From Nannochloropsis salina CCMP1776 (lineage: Eukaryota; Sar; Eustigmatophyceae; Eustigmatales; Monodopsidaceae), in NCBI GenBank assembly GCA_004565275.1, contig SDOX01000009.1:294007-358006 (forward strand): a stretch of 64,000 bases of DNA. Direction: 5' to 3'. The position numbers were made by a program, and so were the translations under genes. Under the pieces are notes generated by a model. It was given only the letters and a program-made list of their open reading frames with translations, was not told the origin of the DNA and did not search any database. How positions within the stretch are numbered: the stretch's first letter is position 1; each line of letters starts with the position of its first letter. Below are positions 10,639 to 21,364 of this stretch, one piece after another.

Positions 10639-12091
10639 ATGTATGCCTCAGGCCTTCGCATTGCTGCGGTAGCCGAAGTGGTGATTGTGCTGACAAACCT
10701 CGCTTTCGCCCTGTCAGGCCGCGAAGGGAAAGCTCACCTTCGGCATTCCTCTCCTGCCTCCCGGCTCTCTTTGGATCTGGAGCCCCACCACCGATACACC
10801 TTTGAGGAATTCGTCCGAGACTTCAACAAGGAGTATGTCCCTGGCTCGACGGAGTATCAGCGGCGTGAGACCATCTTTGCAGATCGCTTGCGTGTGGTAC
10901 AAGAGCATAATGCCGCGAATAGCCGTCGTTGGACGACGTTCCGGAGAGGTGTCAACCAGTACTCCGATTGGACGGACACTGAGCTTCGAGGCCTGCTAGG
11001 CTTCAAACCCTCAGCCCAATGGCACGCCAAGCGTCAACCTCGCTTGGAGGTGTTGTCGGCGGCTATGGAATCTAGCCACAGCAACTCCTCTGGGGCTTTC
11101 TCTCGACAGGAGCGCCTTCTGACAAACCTACCCTCCCACGTAGACTGGCGCGAGAAGGGCGCGGTCACGAAGCCAAAGAACCAAGGGGCGTGCGGATCGT
11201 AAGTGGAGGGGGAAACCCGAGGGCGGGCTGTGCCCATGGGTGGGGAGTATCGCGCAGAGCCTGACAGCCGCCCTCTCTCCTTTCTCTCGCCTCATCTCTT
11301 TCACAGCTGCTGGACGTTCTCCGGTGTGGAAGCCATCGAGAGCGCCTTATGGCTGAGTACCGGGAAGCTGTTCACCCTCTCGGAGCAAGAGTTCGTCTCC
11401 TGTACCTCCAACCCCGAGCACTGCGGCGGCACAGGCGGCTGCTTCGGCGCCACCCAGGACATCCTCTACGAGTACGTGCTGGCCCACGGCTTCACGCTGG
11501 AGCGGGACTACCCCTACGTCTCTGGTAATGGAAGCGAGCCCATGTGTCTCAATCAGCCCCTGCACGTGGGCTCTATCGCCGGCTACGTGGACTTGCCCCC
11601 CAACGACCTGGCGGCCCATCTCCTCGCAGTGAACAGCCAGCCCTTGGCCATCTCCTTGGACGCCTCCGACTTCCACAACTACCACTCGGGCGTCTTGACT
11701 TTCCAGGTAAGCGACGCTCACCCGATGGGGAAGGGAGTTGACCGCCCACTGAAGAGTCAACGCCGCGATAACTTACCGTCCTCCTTCCTGTGTCCGTGCT
11801 GTTCGCTCTCAGGACTGCGGAGCGGACCTTAACCACGCGGTCGTCCTGGTGGGCTACGGCACAGACGAGGAAACGGGCATTGACTTCTTCCTGGTCCGCA
11901 ACAGCTGGGGGGAAGAGTGGGGGGAGTCGGGTTATATCCGCCTTGCGCGGTCGCAGGAATGCGCCGTGGACACGACGCCCTTGGACGGGACAGGCTGCGA
12001 GGGGGGGGTGGACGAGCTGACTGTGTGTGGCACATGCGGGATGCTCTTCAGCTCGTCCTACCCGGTAGGCGCGTTCCTATTTCAGGATTGA
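10639..12091 (+). CDS. Papain-family (C1A) cysteine protease with I29 propeptide
   Basis: Three exons: 10639-11198, 11307-11706, 11813-12091; 412 aa, phases consistent. Residues 1-23 are a signal peptide. An I29 inhibitor prodomain follows (YTFEEFVRDFNKEY, ERFNIN-like helix, GVNQYSDWT). The mature enzyme starts near LPSHVDWREKGAV. The oxyanion Gln and catalytic Cys are in PKNQGACGSCWTFS, with the Cys created exactly across intron 1. The catalytic His is in LNHAVVLVGYG and the Asn in VRNSWGEEWGESGY. It resembles cathepsin L/H-type proteases of lysosomes or vacuoles. The last ~40 residues form a Cys-rich extension (GCEGGVDELTVCGTCG) beyond the usual end of the fold. A second C1A protease lies ~8 kb downstream but belongs to a different subfamily. 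Confidence 0.92.
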
Positions 12092-12116
12092 GGATTCGGG
12101 ATTGAGGATTCGGGAG
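12084..12116. repeat. Short direct repeat at the protease 3' end
   Basis: The 14-mer attgaggattcggg occurs twice in tandem, overlapping and following the protease stop codon, with a partial third unit just before it. Confidence 0.6.
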
Positions 12117-12777
12117 GGTGGCAGCAAAAATGCCGGTCGAGGTGTGTGGGGCAGGAAGAAGGATTAGCATTGCAAGAACCGCCTCCGGTAAGTGTCCGCG
12201 CAGGGTCACGAAGGAGAGGAGCCACATTTATCAGACACTATCCAATTTTGGCTCATGTTTGTCCATCAGTACTTGTAGCCAAAGCAAAGAATCCTCCCAG
12301 ACGAGCATGGCAGTTGTCGGCCTTCAGGATGCGGGCCCAGACAGGACCCGGGGTTCGAGCGGCTTGGTGCAAGGGAATGCCACCGAGAGACGCGCTGAAT
12401 ACGGAAAACGCGGAGGCCGGGGAAAGGACGGGCTTCCACAGTGTAAAAAGGATAAAAGTAAAGAGTTATAAATCGCGCTCCAAATTCACGACATAACCAC
12501 AAGTACTTGCAAGTGCGATTAGTCTTCAATCAGAGCATGTTTCAAGCTCACACTCAAGCCGCTCCATCCTATCAGTTCATCCACAGTAGCGCTTTCTACC
12601 CGCGACCGGCCCCTTGCTGTCTTCCAGCGTGTGTACACACCAGGCCAACCCATCGAACGCCAGAGGGTGGCGGGACGGGGCCTGATCGCGCCACAAAATG
12701 TCCTCTTGCGCCCACGACCGAGATATCAACACGCCGTGCTCGACGGAGGACGTGAGTAGCTCTTCAGATTTGTGGTG
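12117..12777. other. Intergenic between convergent genes
   Basis: About 660 bp between the ends of the protease (+) and the DNAJC9-like gene (-). Open frames 12118-12496 and 12507-12755 look like chance frames. Confidence 0.5.
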
Positions 12778-14131
12778 CTAGTCTCGTCGCTCCTCCACTT
12801 TCTTTTTGCTGAGGGAGTCCCGCAGGCGCTCGAAATCCGCATCGTCGATGTCCTCGGTCCTTTGGCTGCCTCGCGCGCCCTCTCGCGCCTCTCTATCCCT
12901 CTTTCTCCCTTTCCCGCCAGCCTCCTTACAGCCACTGCCGCCTACCTTCTTGCCTTTCCCATACTTCTCCTCAAGCGATTGCAAGAAGCTCGACATCTGC
13001 TGCTGTCTGTCGCGGCCCATGGTCGCCAGGGCGTCGGGGCCTCTTCGGGCCTGGATGGCTTCCAACAACTCCTCTGCCTCCTTCGCCTCCTGTGCTCATG
13101 GAAGGTCAAGAGGGACGTTCCGTCGTAATGGGAAAGAGCGAGCGTTCGGGTCAACGATTGTGCATTGTGAGGGGCTGAGAAGAGGGAGAAACAGCAGGAT
13201 GCTAAGCAAGGTGACTTGACGACAATCTGTCTTGAATGCCTTTCTGAGGCCATGGCACATGTACACAGCGTGCTTTCCCTTTTACCTTTTCGGCCCGCTT
13301 CTTTCGCTTGAGGTCCTTCCGTACGTCGGCCTTAAAACATTTAAAGCGTTTAACCCTCTTATTCGTAATCGCTTCCTCAATCATCTTTCGGAACCGTCCC
13401 TCGTCCCCATCCGTGGCGAGCATGACATTGTCGATCACTAGACTCATCTTTCCCTGCGCCTCTTCGTAGGCCCTCAAGACGTCCCTGGCCTCCTCCTCGC
13501 TTTCCCGGTACTCCTCCTGGAACCGGTTGATCTTCTCCACCGTCACTGTGGGGAAGAGCGCGCGCCAGTACTCGTACCACTCTTGCTCGCTTTGGTTGAG
13601 CTCAGCGTCCTCCGATCCGATCTCACCCGTTTCGTCGTAGTTGCGGCGTTTGTTCGTGTCACTTAGAGTTGCGTGGACGATGGAGAGAGCTTGGAAGCGC
13701 GCGGTGGCCTCGGGGTCTTCGGGGCACTTGTCGGGGTGCTACGAAATGGAAGAAGCCCCACGTTGAAAAAGGAATGGTAATACGAAGACATCTCGGTAAG
13801 AAGTTCAGTAGGTCATGTAAAGCGGTGCTCGCGCTCCTTCTCCTTGCTGTCTCCGTCTCCTCCCTCGTCAAGCCTATGCTTCCGCAAAATTGGGTACGCT
13901 TTCAGCCTCGCTTTCAGTTGGCGTTCGAATGTATGAAAAAGCCATTTTTTTGGGGTTCGCCAACGTTGCCCCCTTACTTACGCATGTCAATGCCATTTTG
14001 AAGTAAGCCTTGCGAATTACCGCCGAGGCCGCATCCTTAGCGACGCCTAGGATCTCGTAAAGCGTCTTTTTTTCCCCAAATGCCTTGGCCACCTGCGCTT
14101 GAGGGGTCGTCATTGCTTCCAATGCCCCCAT
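12778..14131 (-). CDS. DNAJC9: DNAJC9-like J-domain co-chaperone
   Basis: Three exons (complement): 13982-14131, 13286-13738, 12778-13089; 304 aa. The J domain spans about residues 23-90 (LYEILGVAKDAASAVIRKAYFKMALTC then HPDKCPEDPEATARFQ). The HPD tripeptide that stimulates Hsp70 ATPase is placed immediately after intron 1. Downstream, TGEIGSEDAELNQ, the WYEYWRALFPTVTVEKI segment and a long Glu/Arg/Lys-rich helical region match DNAJC9, which in animals is a nuclear co-chaperone and H3-H4 histone chaperone. The C-terminus is basic then acidic (RTEDIDDADFERLRDSL) and probably nuclear. The family start is taken as ATG 14131; an in-frame ATG at 14170 would add 13 residues. Intron 1 (13739-13981) carries an A/T-rich stretch. 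Confidence 0.85.
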
Positions 14132-14533
14132 GATGATGCAAGGATGTGAGGCGTGCACGCAGGTTAGCATGTTTCAACAGAAGTAAATGCACGTGATTTT
14201 TGCCCAGCAACTTTATTCCTTTCAACCATTCTCATGTGACAAAGCTGACATGCAACGTTCAAGGCAGTGCTTCGTCTTCGATCTGAGTGTCACTCGAAGG
14301 AAACACTGTTTCCACACCGAAGCTGAACAAGAACACTGCCCGTCCTAACAGCGAAGGCACGTGATGGAAAAAAGATGGCGAGGGTTGGGGCACGAAGTGG
14401 TCTCACTCGAGCGAGACCATCACCGAGACGGTGGTCCTTAAGGCTCGATACTCAGAGCGAAAGGGCAGCTCTGATGATCTGTAGGGAAAAGCGTCTCATG
14501 CCTTTTTTGTGAAAACGATAGAGCAAAGACAGC
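14132..14533. other. Intergenic between divergent genes
   Basis: About 400 bp between the DNAJC9-like start (-) and the unrecognised six-exon gene (+). Both promoters should be here; I see no distinct motif. Confidence 0.5.
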
Positions 14534-15754
14534 ATGGCCAATGCTTCGACGACAGAGGCAGGGAGGCGGTTGCGGGATATGATGCAAATTTTTTACAAGG
14601 TGAGAAGGTGGGAGGTTGGAGGTAAGGGAGGGAGGGCGTATAAACGAGGGTAAGGGAGTAGAATGCGAACGACACAGGTAGGCATACGCTCGTAAACCCG
14701 TTCGCATACACATACACCTTCACGTTTTACTATCTGGATTCTCTTTTTTCAGAAGGCCCCCCGTTTGCGTCCCAATCTGGTTCCCAAAAGCTGTAAGCCT
14801 TTCATGGACGTCATGGCTATGTGCAGCACCGGGGCCCAGCGTGACAACGTGCAGCGCACTTTAGAGCAGCAGAAAAGCAAGTTGGTAGGTAAATACATCA
14901 TCAATAATATTTAAAGATATAAATGCAATGATAATCGCTTGCCCATTATGCGCGCATATTTAGGTTAGAAGAGCAATTGGGGCAGATGGGGACGGGGACC
15001 GACACCTGACACTCAAGGCAAACGTGAACCTTGACAAGGGCACTTGCAATATTTACGCCGCCACGGTAAAAAAGGAAGTTTGGTGAATAGTATGGGGCAT
15101 CAGCGGGGAATGGCCGTGCGCAGCATCTTTACTTTCTGTTATTATCACACACATTAAAATTTACAGTATGTGAGCCAAGTTGAGGCGGACCTTTACAGCA
15201 CAGAGAGTATCTTGAACATGCATAGTCGTGGAGATAATGATGAGGTGAGTTCAATCATTTCCTGGCCTAGAAGAGATCCTTTCAGATAGGACCGCCAGTC
15301 TGTGGAAGCGCGGGTGAAATTGTAACGGCGGCCGTCTTAATTATTAGGGCGCTTCACAAACGTTAGGGACGATTCCTCACTATCACATACGACATGCAAT
15401 TGTAGTTGCGTATTCGTTTGGAATACTTTTTATCGGTCAATGGATATGACGGAGGCAAGGCTGATATGATTGAAGCACAGGAAGTATACAGCCTAGCCTA
15501 CGCGATCATCATTTGCCTGAGGTTAGTACATAAACAGGAAGTCGTGTCTTTTGTGAGAAAGAGTTGCGCTGATTCGTTTAATACCACCACTAAACATCAG
15601 TGCTGCACCATTCAAAGCCACGGTGGGGCCTAAAGGCTTGGCACTGCCCCTTTCTGGCGAAGTGGATGCGGGTGCGGTAATCTTGGCCTTATTCGGGGAT
15701 GACGCACACCTTAATGGGTACAACGAGAGGACTAATCCACCAAGAGCGAGATAA
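14534..15754 (+). CDS. Unrecognised six-exon gene, 215 aa
   Basis: Reconstructed from splice signals: exons 14534-14599, 14753-14884, 14964-15065, 15167-15244, 15406-15521, 15601-15754. All junctions are GT-AG, phases join perfectly (first four introns phase 0, last phase 2), and a TAA closes the frame at 15752-15754. The protein starts MANASTTEAGRRLRDMMQIF, continues with a Lys/Arg-rich stretch containing two Cys (KSCKPFMDVMAMCSTG), a central part (LTLKANVNLDKGTCNIYAAT), a short acidic helix, and a C-terminal region with GLALPLSGEVDAGAVILALFGDD. There is no signal peptide or membrane span. I do not recognise a family. The consistent phases and acceptor pyrimidine tracts argue that it is real. 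It converges on the kinase gene 133 bp downstream. Confidence 0.6.
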
Positions 15755-15887
15755 TTCACATGTTAAAGAAAATATTATAAGATAGATTGTCAAAAATCGT
15801 CAGCTTAACAACCGTTTAGCTTCTTAATTACGACGGTGTCAGCAGGGTCATTCTTTTACTTCATTGGAATACCAGACCATGCTGTGG

Positions 15888-18800
15888 TCAAAATTTGTCG
15901 AAAATGCTTTGAGTCCCTTTGTATGGTACAACTTTCTCATCGTCCGGGTAGGGCTCAAAACTTGAGACGTCCATCGGATCGCGAATAGAGGGATGGAAGG
16001 GGGCAGAAATGGTCTTCCGACGCAGTTGACTCCAATCCAGCCCTGAAAAGAAGGGATGCTCCATTATCTCTTTAGGCCCTCCGAGGAGATTTCCAAGGCG
16101 AACGGCAGGGTTTGGGTTCATCAGGCCCTTGATCAAGTCGATACAATCGTTGTCCAGCCCTCGCGGAAATGTGAGGTTTGTGGAAGAGTGTATTATTTTC
16201 TTGAAGATTTCGTCGTGTTGCTCGTCTTGAAAGGGCGTTCGGCCGACCATAAGCTCATAGACGAGGCAACCGAAAGCCCAGTAATCTACGCTCTTATCAT
16301 GGCCGCGGCTCAAAACCAATTCAGGCGCAAGATACTCGGGTGTGCCACACAATGTAAAAGTCTTGAGCTGCAGGTTGCCGTTCTTCTGGAAAGGAACAGT
16401 CTTAGCGAAGCCGAAATCAATTATCTTGAGGTATCCTTGGGAGTCAAGCAATAGATTTTCGGGTTTAAGGTCACGGTATGCAACATCTTTCTTGTGGATG
16501 TAATCCAAAGCGGACAGCGCACAGGCTGCATAGAATTGGGTGTGTCCTTTCAGAAATCCTCCAAAGTTTGTTCTCGGAAGTGAATCAAAACGATCATATA
16601 TGTACATCCAAAGTTCTCCTCCTTGCACCAATTCCATAAGCATATAAATCTGATCGGCGTCCTTAAGCGTGCCGAGAAGTTTGAGGATGAAGGGATGATT
16701 GCACGATGACAAGATGTTTTTCTCGTTCATTATATTCCGTTCCTGGTGGCAAGCGACAATATGGGCTTTTTGCATGCACTTCAGTGCTCCCATCGCGTGC
16801 TGTATTTTTGGGTTCGAAACATCTGGACATGAGTCCTAGAATATCCTGCTCTCTTTGCGATCTCCTTCTAATTGTCACCGTCAAAATGAATAGAAACGCT
16901 AAGGCACCGAGGAGCCTCGCAACTTTCTCAATGATTATTATTGAATTCAAAAAGACACATGAAACTCTAGGGCAGAATAGAACGCATATCTTACAAAATA
17001 CCCTTACCGTGATTACAAATTGTACAAGCTTTACGCGCCCAAACGTCCCTGTCCCAAGCGTCCGCAGCTGTATGAAAAGGAGGAGAATCATTCTTACGTA
17101 TAATTTTTTAGGTGACGCAATTCAGTAACACGATATAAAAGTATAAATTGAATATACCTACCACATTCAGATCCTCCATCTTGAAGCTGCTCTGCGACAC
17201 ATCTTCACCAGCTGCGCTAGGTGCGGCACTATCAACATTATAAACGGGTTTCGTTTCAGATGCGATGCCGACAACCTCTTGTGACTGTCTTCGCTGTTTT
17301 TCATGCTGGAAAAAATCCTCTCGACGATTTACCTCCTGGATCATGATCCCTTTCAAATCGTTCAGCAAGCATGTGAAATCAGCTCGCTCTAGCGCAAGGC
17401 ACTCAACCCTGGTCAGGGCTACCACCGAAGCGGCGCGAGGCTCCTCCTTTAACAACGCGCGCTCTCCAAAATATTCTTGATCGCGGAGCTGCAGTATTTC
17501 CTCCTCCTCATTTGAATTCGTGGCGCTGATCTTGCAGCACTTCACGACTCCCTCTGTTATGATATAAAATATGTTCCCAGGCTCCCCCTCGTTGACTATG
17601 CGCTCATTTGGTTGGTATTCCTCGACACGCATAGCATTTCCTACGTGATCCAGTTCCGCATCTGACAGCCGAGATAGCAATGGGACACTTCTCAAAACGC
17701 GAATCCGCATTTGGAGGCTCAGAACGTCCCGAACTGGCCCAAGCAGTCTTGTAAATTCTTGCTTCCGGAGGCTAAGCACCTCCACAGACCCTACCGCGGT
17801 GACGCTTGCGTGCCTGGGCTCGTCCAAGAGTAAAGCCATCTCGCCAAAATAGTTTCCTCTGCTAAGGGTCATTAAGTGTATCTCACGACCTTGTTTATTT
17901 TGAGTGCATTTGACAGAGCCGTCTTTGATCAAGTAGAAGGAGTCACCCGGATCTCCTTGCCGGATGATCGTCGCGCCGTCTAAGAACTTGTGCGAAACCA
18001 GGGCACCGGCAAGCTTGGAGATTTGCTCGTTAGATAGGTTTTTCAGCAAAGGAATCCGACGCAGGAATTCCATCTGGGCCACGGATTGCGAAATCGATGC
18101 CGTCGCCAGGATGCGGCGAAACGAGCGGAGGTCAAGCGACCAGAGAATGCTTGTCGAGGTTGACGTTATGGTGGCAGCGCGCTTCGCGTTATAAATAAGT
18201 GCAAGCTCTCCAAAGCAAGCTCCAGGTCCATATTCGCAAACTTTTTCGTCATTGACAAAGACCTTGTGTTGGTGAAAAGATGATGCGTGCTTCAGAAGAC
18301 CACACCCTTACAATTCAGACGAGGTACAACATGGATATTCCAATAACCCTAACCCTAGCCCTAACCCTGTACATTTAAGCTTGCAAATACTTATGTTGTC
18401 ACAAAGTGTAGGATACGATATTTTGTAAACATACATCTGCATGCCCCTTTTCCAGTACAAAGAACTCGGTCCCTTTGTGGCCTTGGCGAATAATAATATC
18501 CCCTGGCTGTTTGACGACTCGGCTCATGACCTCAATCATATGCTCGATATCGACATCTTCAAGATCTGAGAAAAGGTAATTTTTTCTAAGGGCGCTCTTT
18601 AAGGCTTGAATAGTAGCTTCTTTTTGCATCGTTGCACTTTTAGATGGGCCTTTACTGTATTTGCCCGGTTCGCAATCCTCTGAGTTATTCATGATATTCC
18701 ATCGCCTCAGCTTGCCCATGACGCCGCTATGACCTCGACCATTTTTTCCAGTCCCTGCGTCGATGGAAAGCATCACCATCGACAAATTAGCGGACCAGCC

Positions 18801-18939
18801 CAAATAAAAAGGTAACAAATATATCACCTTATTAAAAATTCTTAAAAATCACCTCACCTTGGTGTTGAGCTCCGTCAAGCCTGCTTTTGAGGTTACGTTC
18901 GACTCCAACACTTGTATTTGTGCTGCTGCTGGTAGACAT
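15888..18939 (-). CDS. cGMP-dependent-type protein kinase with three cyclic-nucleotide domains (AGC kinase)
   Basis: Five exons (complement): 18858-18939, 18435-18754, 17162-18262, 17008-17067, 15888-16799; 824 aa. Three cyclic-nucleotide-binding domains lie at about 85-195, 199-320 and 324-432. Their phosphate-binding cassettes read FGELALIYNAKRAAT, FGEMALLLDEPRHAS and FGERALLKEEPRAAS. Each has the Arg and ends in Thr/Ser, the position that favours cGMP over cAMP in PKG. The AGC kinase domain (about 500-770) has LGTGTFGRVKL, YRDLKPENLLLD, DFGFAK and GTPEYLAPE, then an AGC C-tail with a terminal FDKF. Binding of cyclic nucleotide would relieve autoinhibition. Three or more domains, rather than the animal two, is the alveolate/stramenopile pattern. 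Cassette 1 has Lys where Pro is usual before Arg. An interstitial telomere-like tract lies in intron 2. Confidence 0.9.
18345..18368. repeat. Interstitial telomere-like tract in a kinase intron
   Basis: Four consecutive hexamers, aaccct-aaccct-agccct-aaccct (C-rich strand of TTAGGG), inside intron 2 (18263-18434) of the kinase gene. Confidence 0.85.
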
Positions 18940-19414
18940 CTAAAAAAGACTACTCTCGAAAGGCCAAAATTGCGCAAGCTAAGAGTGCAATTTCTGTCTT
19001 GAGGCTCTTCCGCGTGGTTTTCAAATGTTCGAGACCGGAGTACTGTGGCAAAATGGGGCAGGAAAAATCAGCCAGTTGAATTACAAATATCTTAAATCTT
19101 GTTTGTTCACGAGGAAAGGATCATAAATGTATGAGTACTTGCAATGGATGTCGGCCTAGGCATAAAATAAAATCTTGCCGTGAGCTGATCGCCGTTTCAA
19201 TTCAAATGGCAGCAACGGCCGAACACGACCCGGTCGACCCTTCATACACTTGGGGAGTTCTGCACCGAGGATTAATAACGGCAAAATATGAACGATAACT
19301 CCATCACGTCCATGAGTATCAGCACATTTGAAGTCCATTGTCGTTTCCCACTCTAACCAGCCACAGTAGGGCCTTTCAAGCCATCTTTCAGGTGGCTGAC
19401 GAAGCAAGCCGGCT
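18940..19414. other. Intergenic between divergent genes
   Basis: About 475 bp between the kinase start (-) and the cathepsin Z-type gene (+). An open minus-strand frame (19156-19485) overlaps the protease signal peptide and looks spurious. Confidence 0.5.
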
Positions 19415-20661
19415 ATGATCTCGATTGTGTCGTTGGCTTTCCTCATCTTCGCTCTGCACGCGCCCAGTAGCACGGCTTTCGACATGAGCTCTTCTGAAAT
19501 GTCTGTTGTCTACCGTTATGGAGAGCTGGCATTGCGCGATCCGGCTTCTTACAGAAACGAAATTGTGATATCTCCTCGCCCTTATTCGTACCTCTTGGCT
19601 GACGAACTGCCAGCATCCTGGGACTGGCGCAACGTCGATGGTCTGTCATACACAACCCCGATCCAGAATCAACACATCCCGGTACGTCGATGTAAAAAAA
19701 GAAAGCTCGCCTTACGCCTATGCGTAGTCTAAATCTGGTGAGAGAGGACTCATCAGTGCAGACCTCCGTACAGGCTTTTTTCTGTGTAAAAAGTGTCCTA
19801 CTCCCTACAGAGAGGTTGTGACTGTCGTCATTTCCATTTCTGCAAATTATGCAAAGGATTGTAGTTTGTCGAGGAAGCGCATGATGTTTTTCTCCCGGCC
19901 CTCTACAAACATAGGTTTACTGCGGAAGTTGCTGGTCGTTCAGCGCCATGTCCTCGCTTGGTGACCGGCTCAACATTGCGTCCAACGGACAACATCCAGA
20001 TATTATGCCTGCGCCTCAAGTCCTGATCAATTGCGGGTCTGCGGGAGATTGCAATGGCGGCGACAGTGGGGCTGCTTACGCATGGATCTACGAGGCCGGG
20101 GGGATCCCTGATACGAGCTGCCAAGCGTACGAAGCTCAAAACCGTGCATGCACCGCTGAGAATATATGCCGGAACTGTAATGCGACGTTCTCGCGGTTGC
20201 GGAAGGGACAGACATGTTTTGCAGTAACGGAGTATCCGAAAATTTACGTGGAGGAGCATGGAAATGTCACCGGTGACGCTCAGATCATGGCAGAAATATT
20301 CGCCAGAGGTCCTGTGGTGTGTTACATTGATGCAGGACCACTCGAGGGTTACACGGGTGGGGTAAACATGTATGAGGGCGCAGGAAGGACGAACCACGCC
20401 ATTGCCCTGGTAGGGTGGGGTGAAACTGAGGACGGATTGAAGTATTATGTTGGCCGTAATAGTTGGGGAACTTATTGGGGCGAGAATGGATGGTTTCGAA
20501 TCGTACGAGGGGGACTCTTTGATGCTGGAACGTGTTTTTGGGCCGTACCATCATCAGATTTCAGCGATTATCGCGGTGTTGAGCATTCGGAGGAGCGAAT
20601 GGGAAGGAGGACGGATTTCGGATCCCGCGATAGAGTGAGCAAGTGGAGCACTGAGAAATAG
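19415..20661 (+). CDS. CTSZ: Cathepsin Z/X-type cysteine carboxypeptidase
   Basis: Two exons: 19415-19681 and 19915-20661; 337 aa. A signal peptide (1-21) is followed by a short propeptide and then RPYSYLLADELPASWDWRNVDG, the cathepsin Z mature start. The subfamily hallmark, a His-Ile-Pro insertion between the oxyanion Gln and the active Cys, is present: QNQHIP, then across the intron VYCGSCWSFS. The His in this mini-loop anchors the substrate C-terminus and gives carboxypeptidase activity. Catalytic His (TNHAIALVGWG) and Asn (GRNSWGTYWGENGW) are intact. The internal Cys pattern (INCGSAGDCNGGD, CRNCNATF) fits the family. The ~40 residues after AGTCFWAVP are a charged extension that is not typical. 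It is likely lysosomal/vacuolar or secreted. Confidence 0.92.
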
Positions 20662-21364
20662 TCATTCTATGTAAATCCATGTAAGATTTAGATGAAAGTC
20701 TTCGATTGAAATGAAAGATTGCAAGCATTTGTTTCTGGGAAGAAAAGTTTTCGACGAGTGATAAGAAGAGGTTTGTGCTTTGTAATATGAGGAAAAAGTT
20801 GGTTTGCTCGGTTAATTTATTAGGGAAAAAGAAAAACGATAGATGTAATTACACGCAAGGTTTTTGAAACGGCGGAGGACAATCATAGTTGTGTGCCTCT
20901 GGAAAACGTGGCAGATGAAGCTGGCAGCCAAGGAAATACACACAAAGAATGCAGCACCAATTAATTTGCATGCCACAAATTACCTGGAAACATGGCAAAC
21001 GATCAACTTCTGGAAGGCCAGTTGATAAACACTGCTATCCTGAGGACTTGGCTTTGCCCCTTTGTTTAGCTGTCTCCTAGTAGCCATGTCGCGAATTTTG
21101 CCGAAGTGTCTCGGGAATAAATGCACCTCGGGCGCTTTCGCCGACGTTCAAGCGGCTTGCTGGGAAAGATAGCCCCAGGCTGTCTGATGGTCGTGTCAGA
21201 CTTTTGAGAATTATCAACCCAGCAAAAACGTCTGCGGTACGGGGCAAATGATCTGAATATGCTGCCATTCCCGCTGTCAGACGTGAAAAGGGGGAGGAGT
21301 ATAAGCTATGAATCTTCTTACAAATGCGTGACGCTCATGCCCATCCCATTTAAAAAATAGCGCG
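20662..21364. other. Intergenic
   Basis: About 700 bp, A/T-rich at 20690-20860. It should contain the cathepsin Z 3' UTR and the promoter of the DUF1003 gene. No gene or repeat is seen. Confidence 0.5.

Noticed and set aside
12118-12496. Two overlapping ~117-aa plus-strand frames after the papain-type protease
   Set aside because: They overlap each other in different frames, and neither has a recognisable pattern.
15523-15759. Minus-strand 78-aa frame with two hydrophobic stretches
   Set aside because: It starts with GTG only and is antisense to the terminal exon of the reconstructed six-exon gene, which fits splice phases better.
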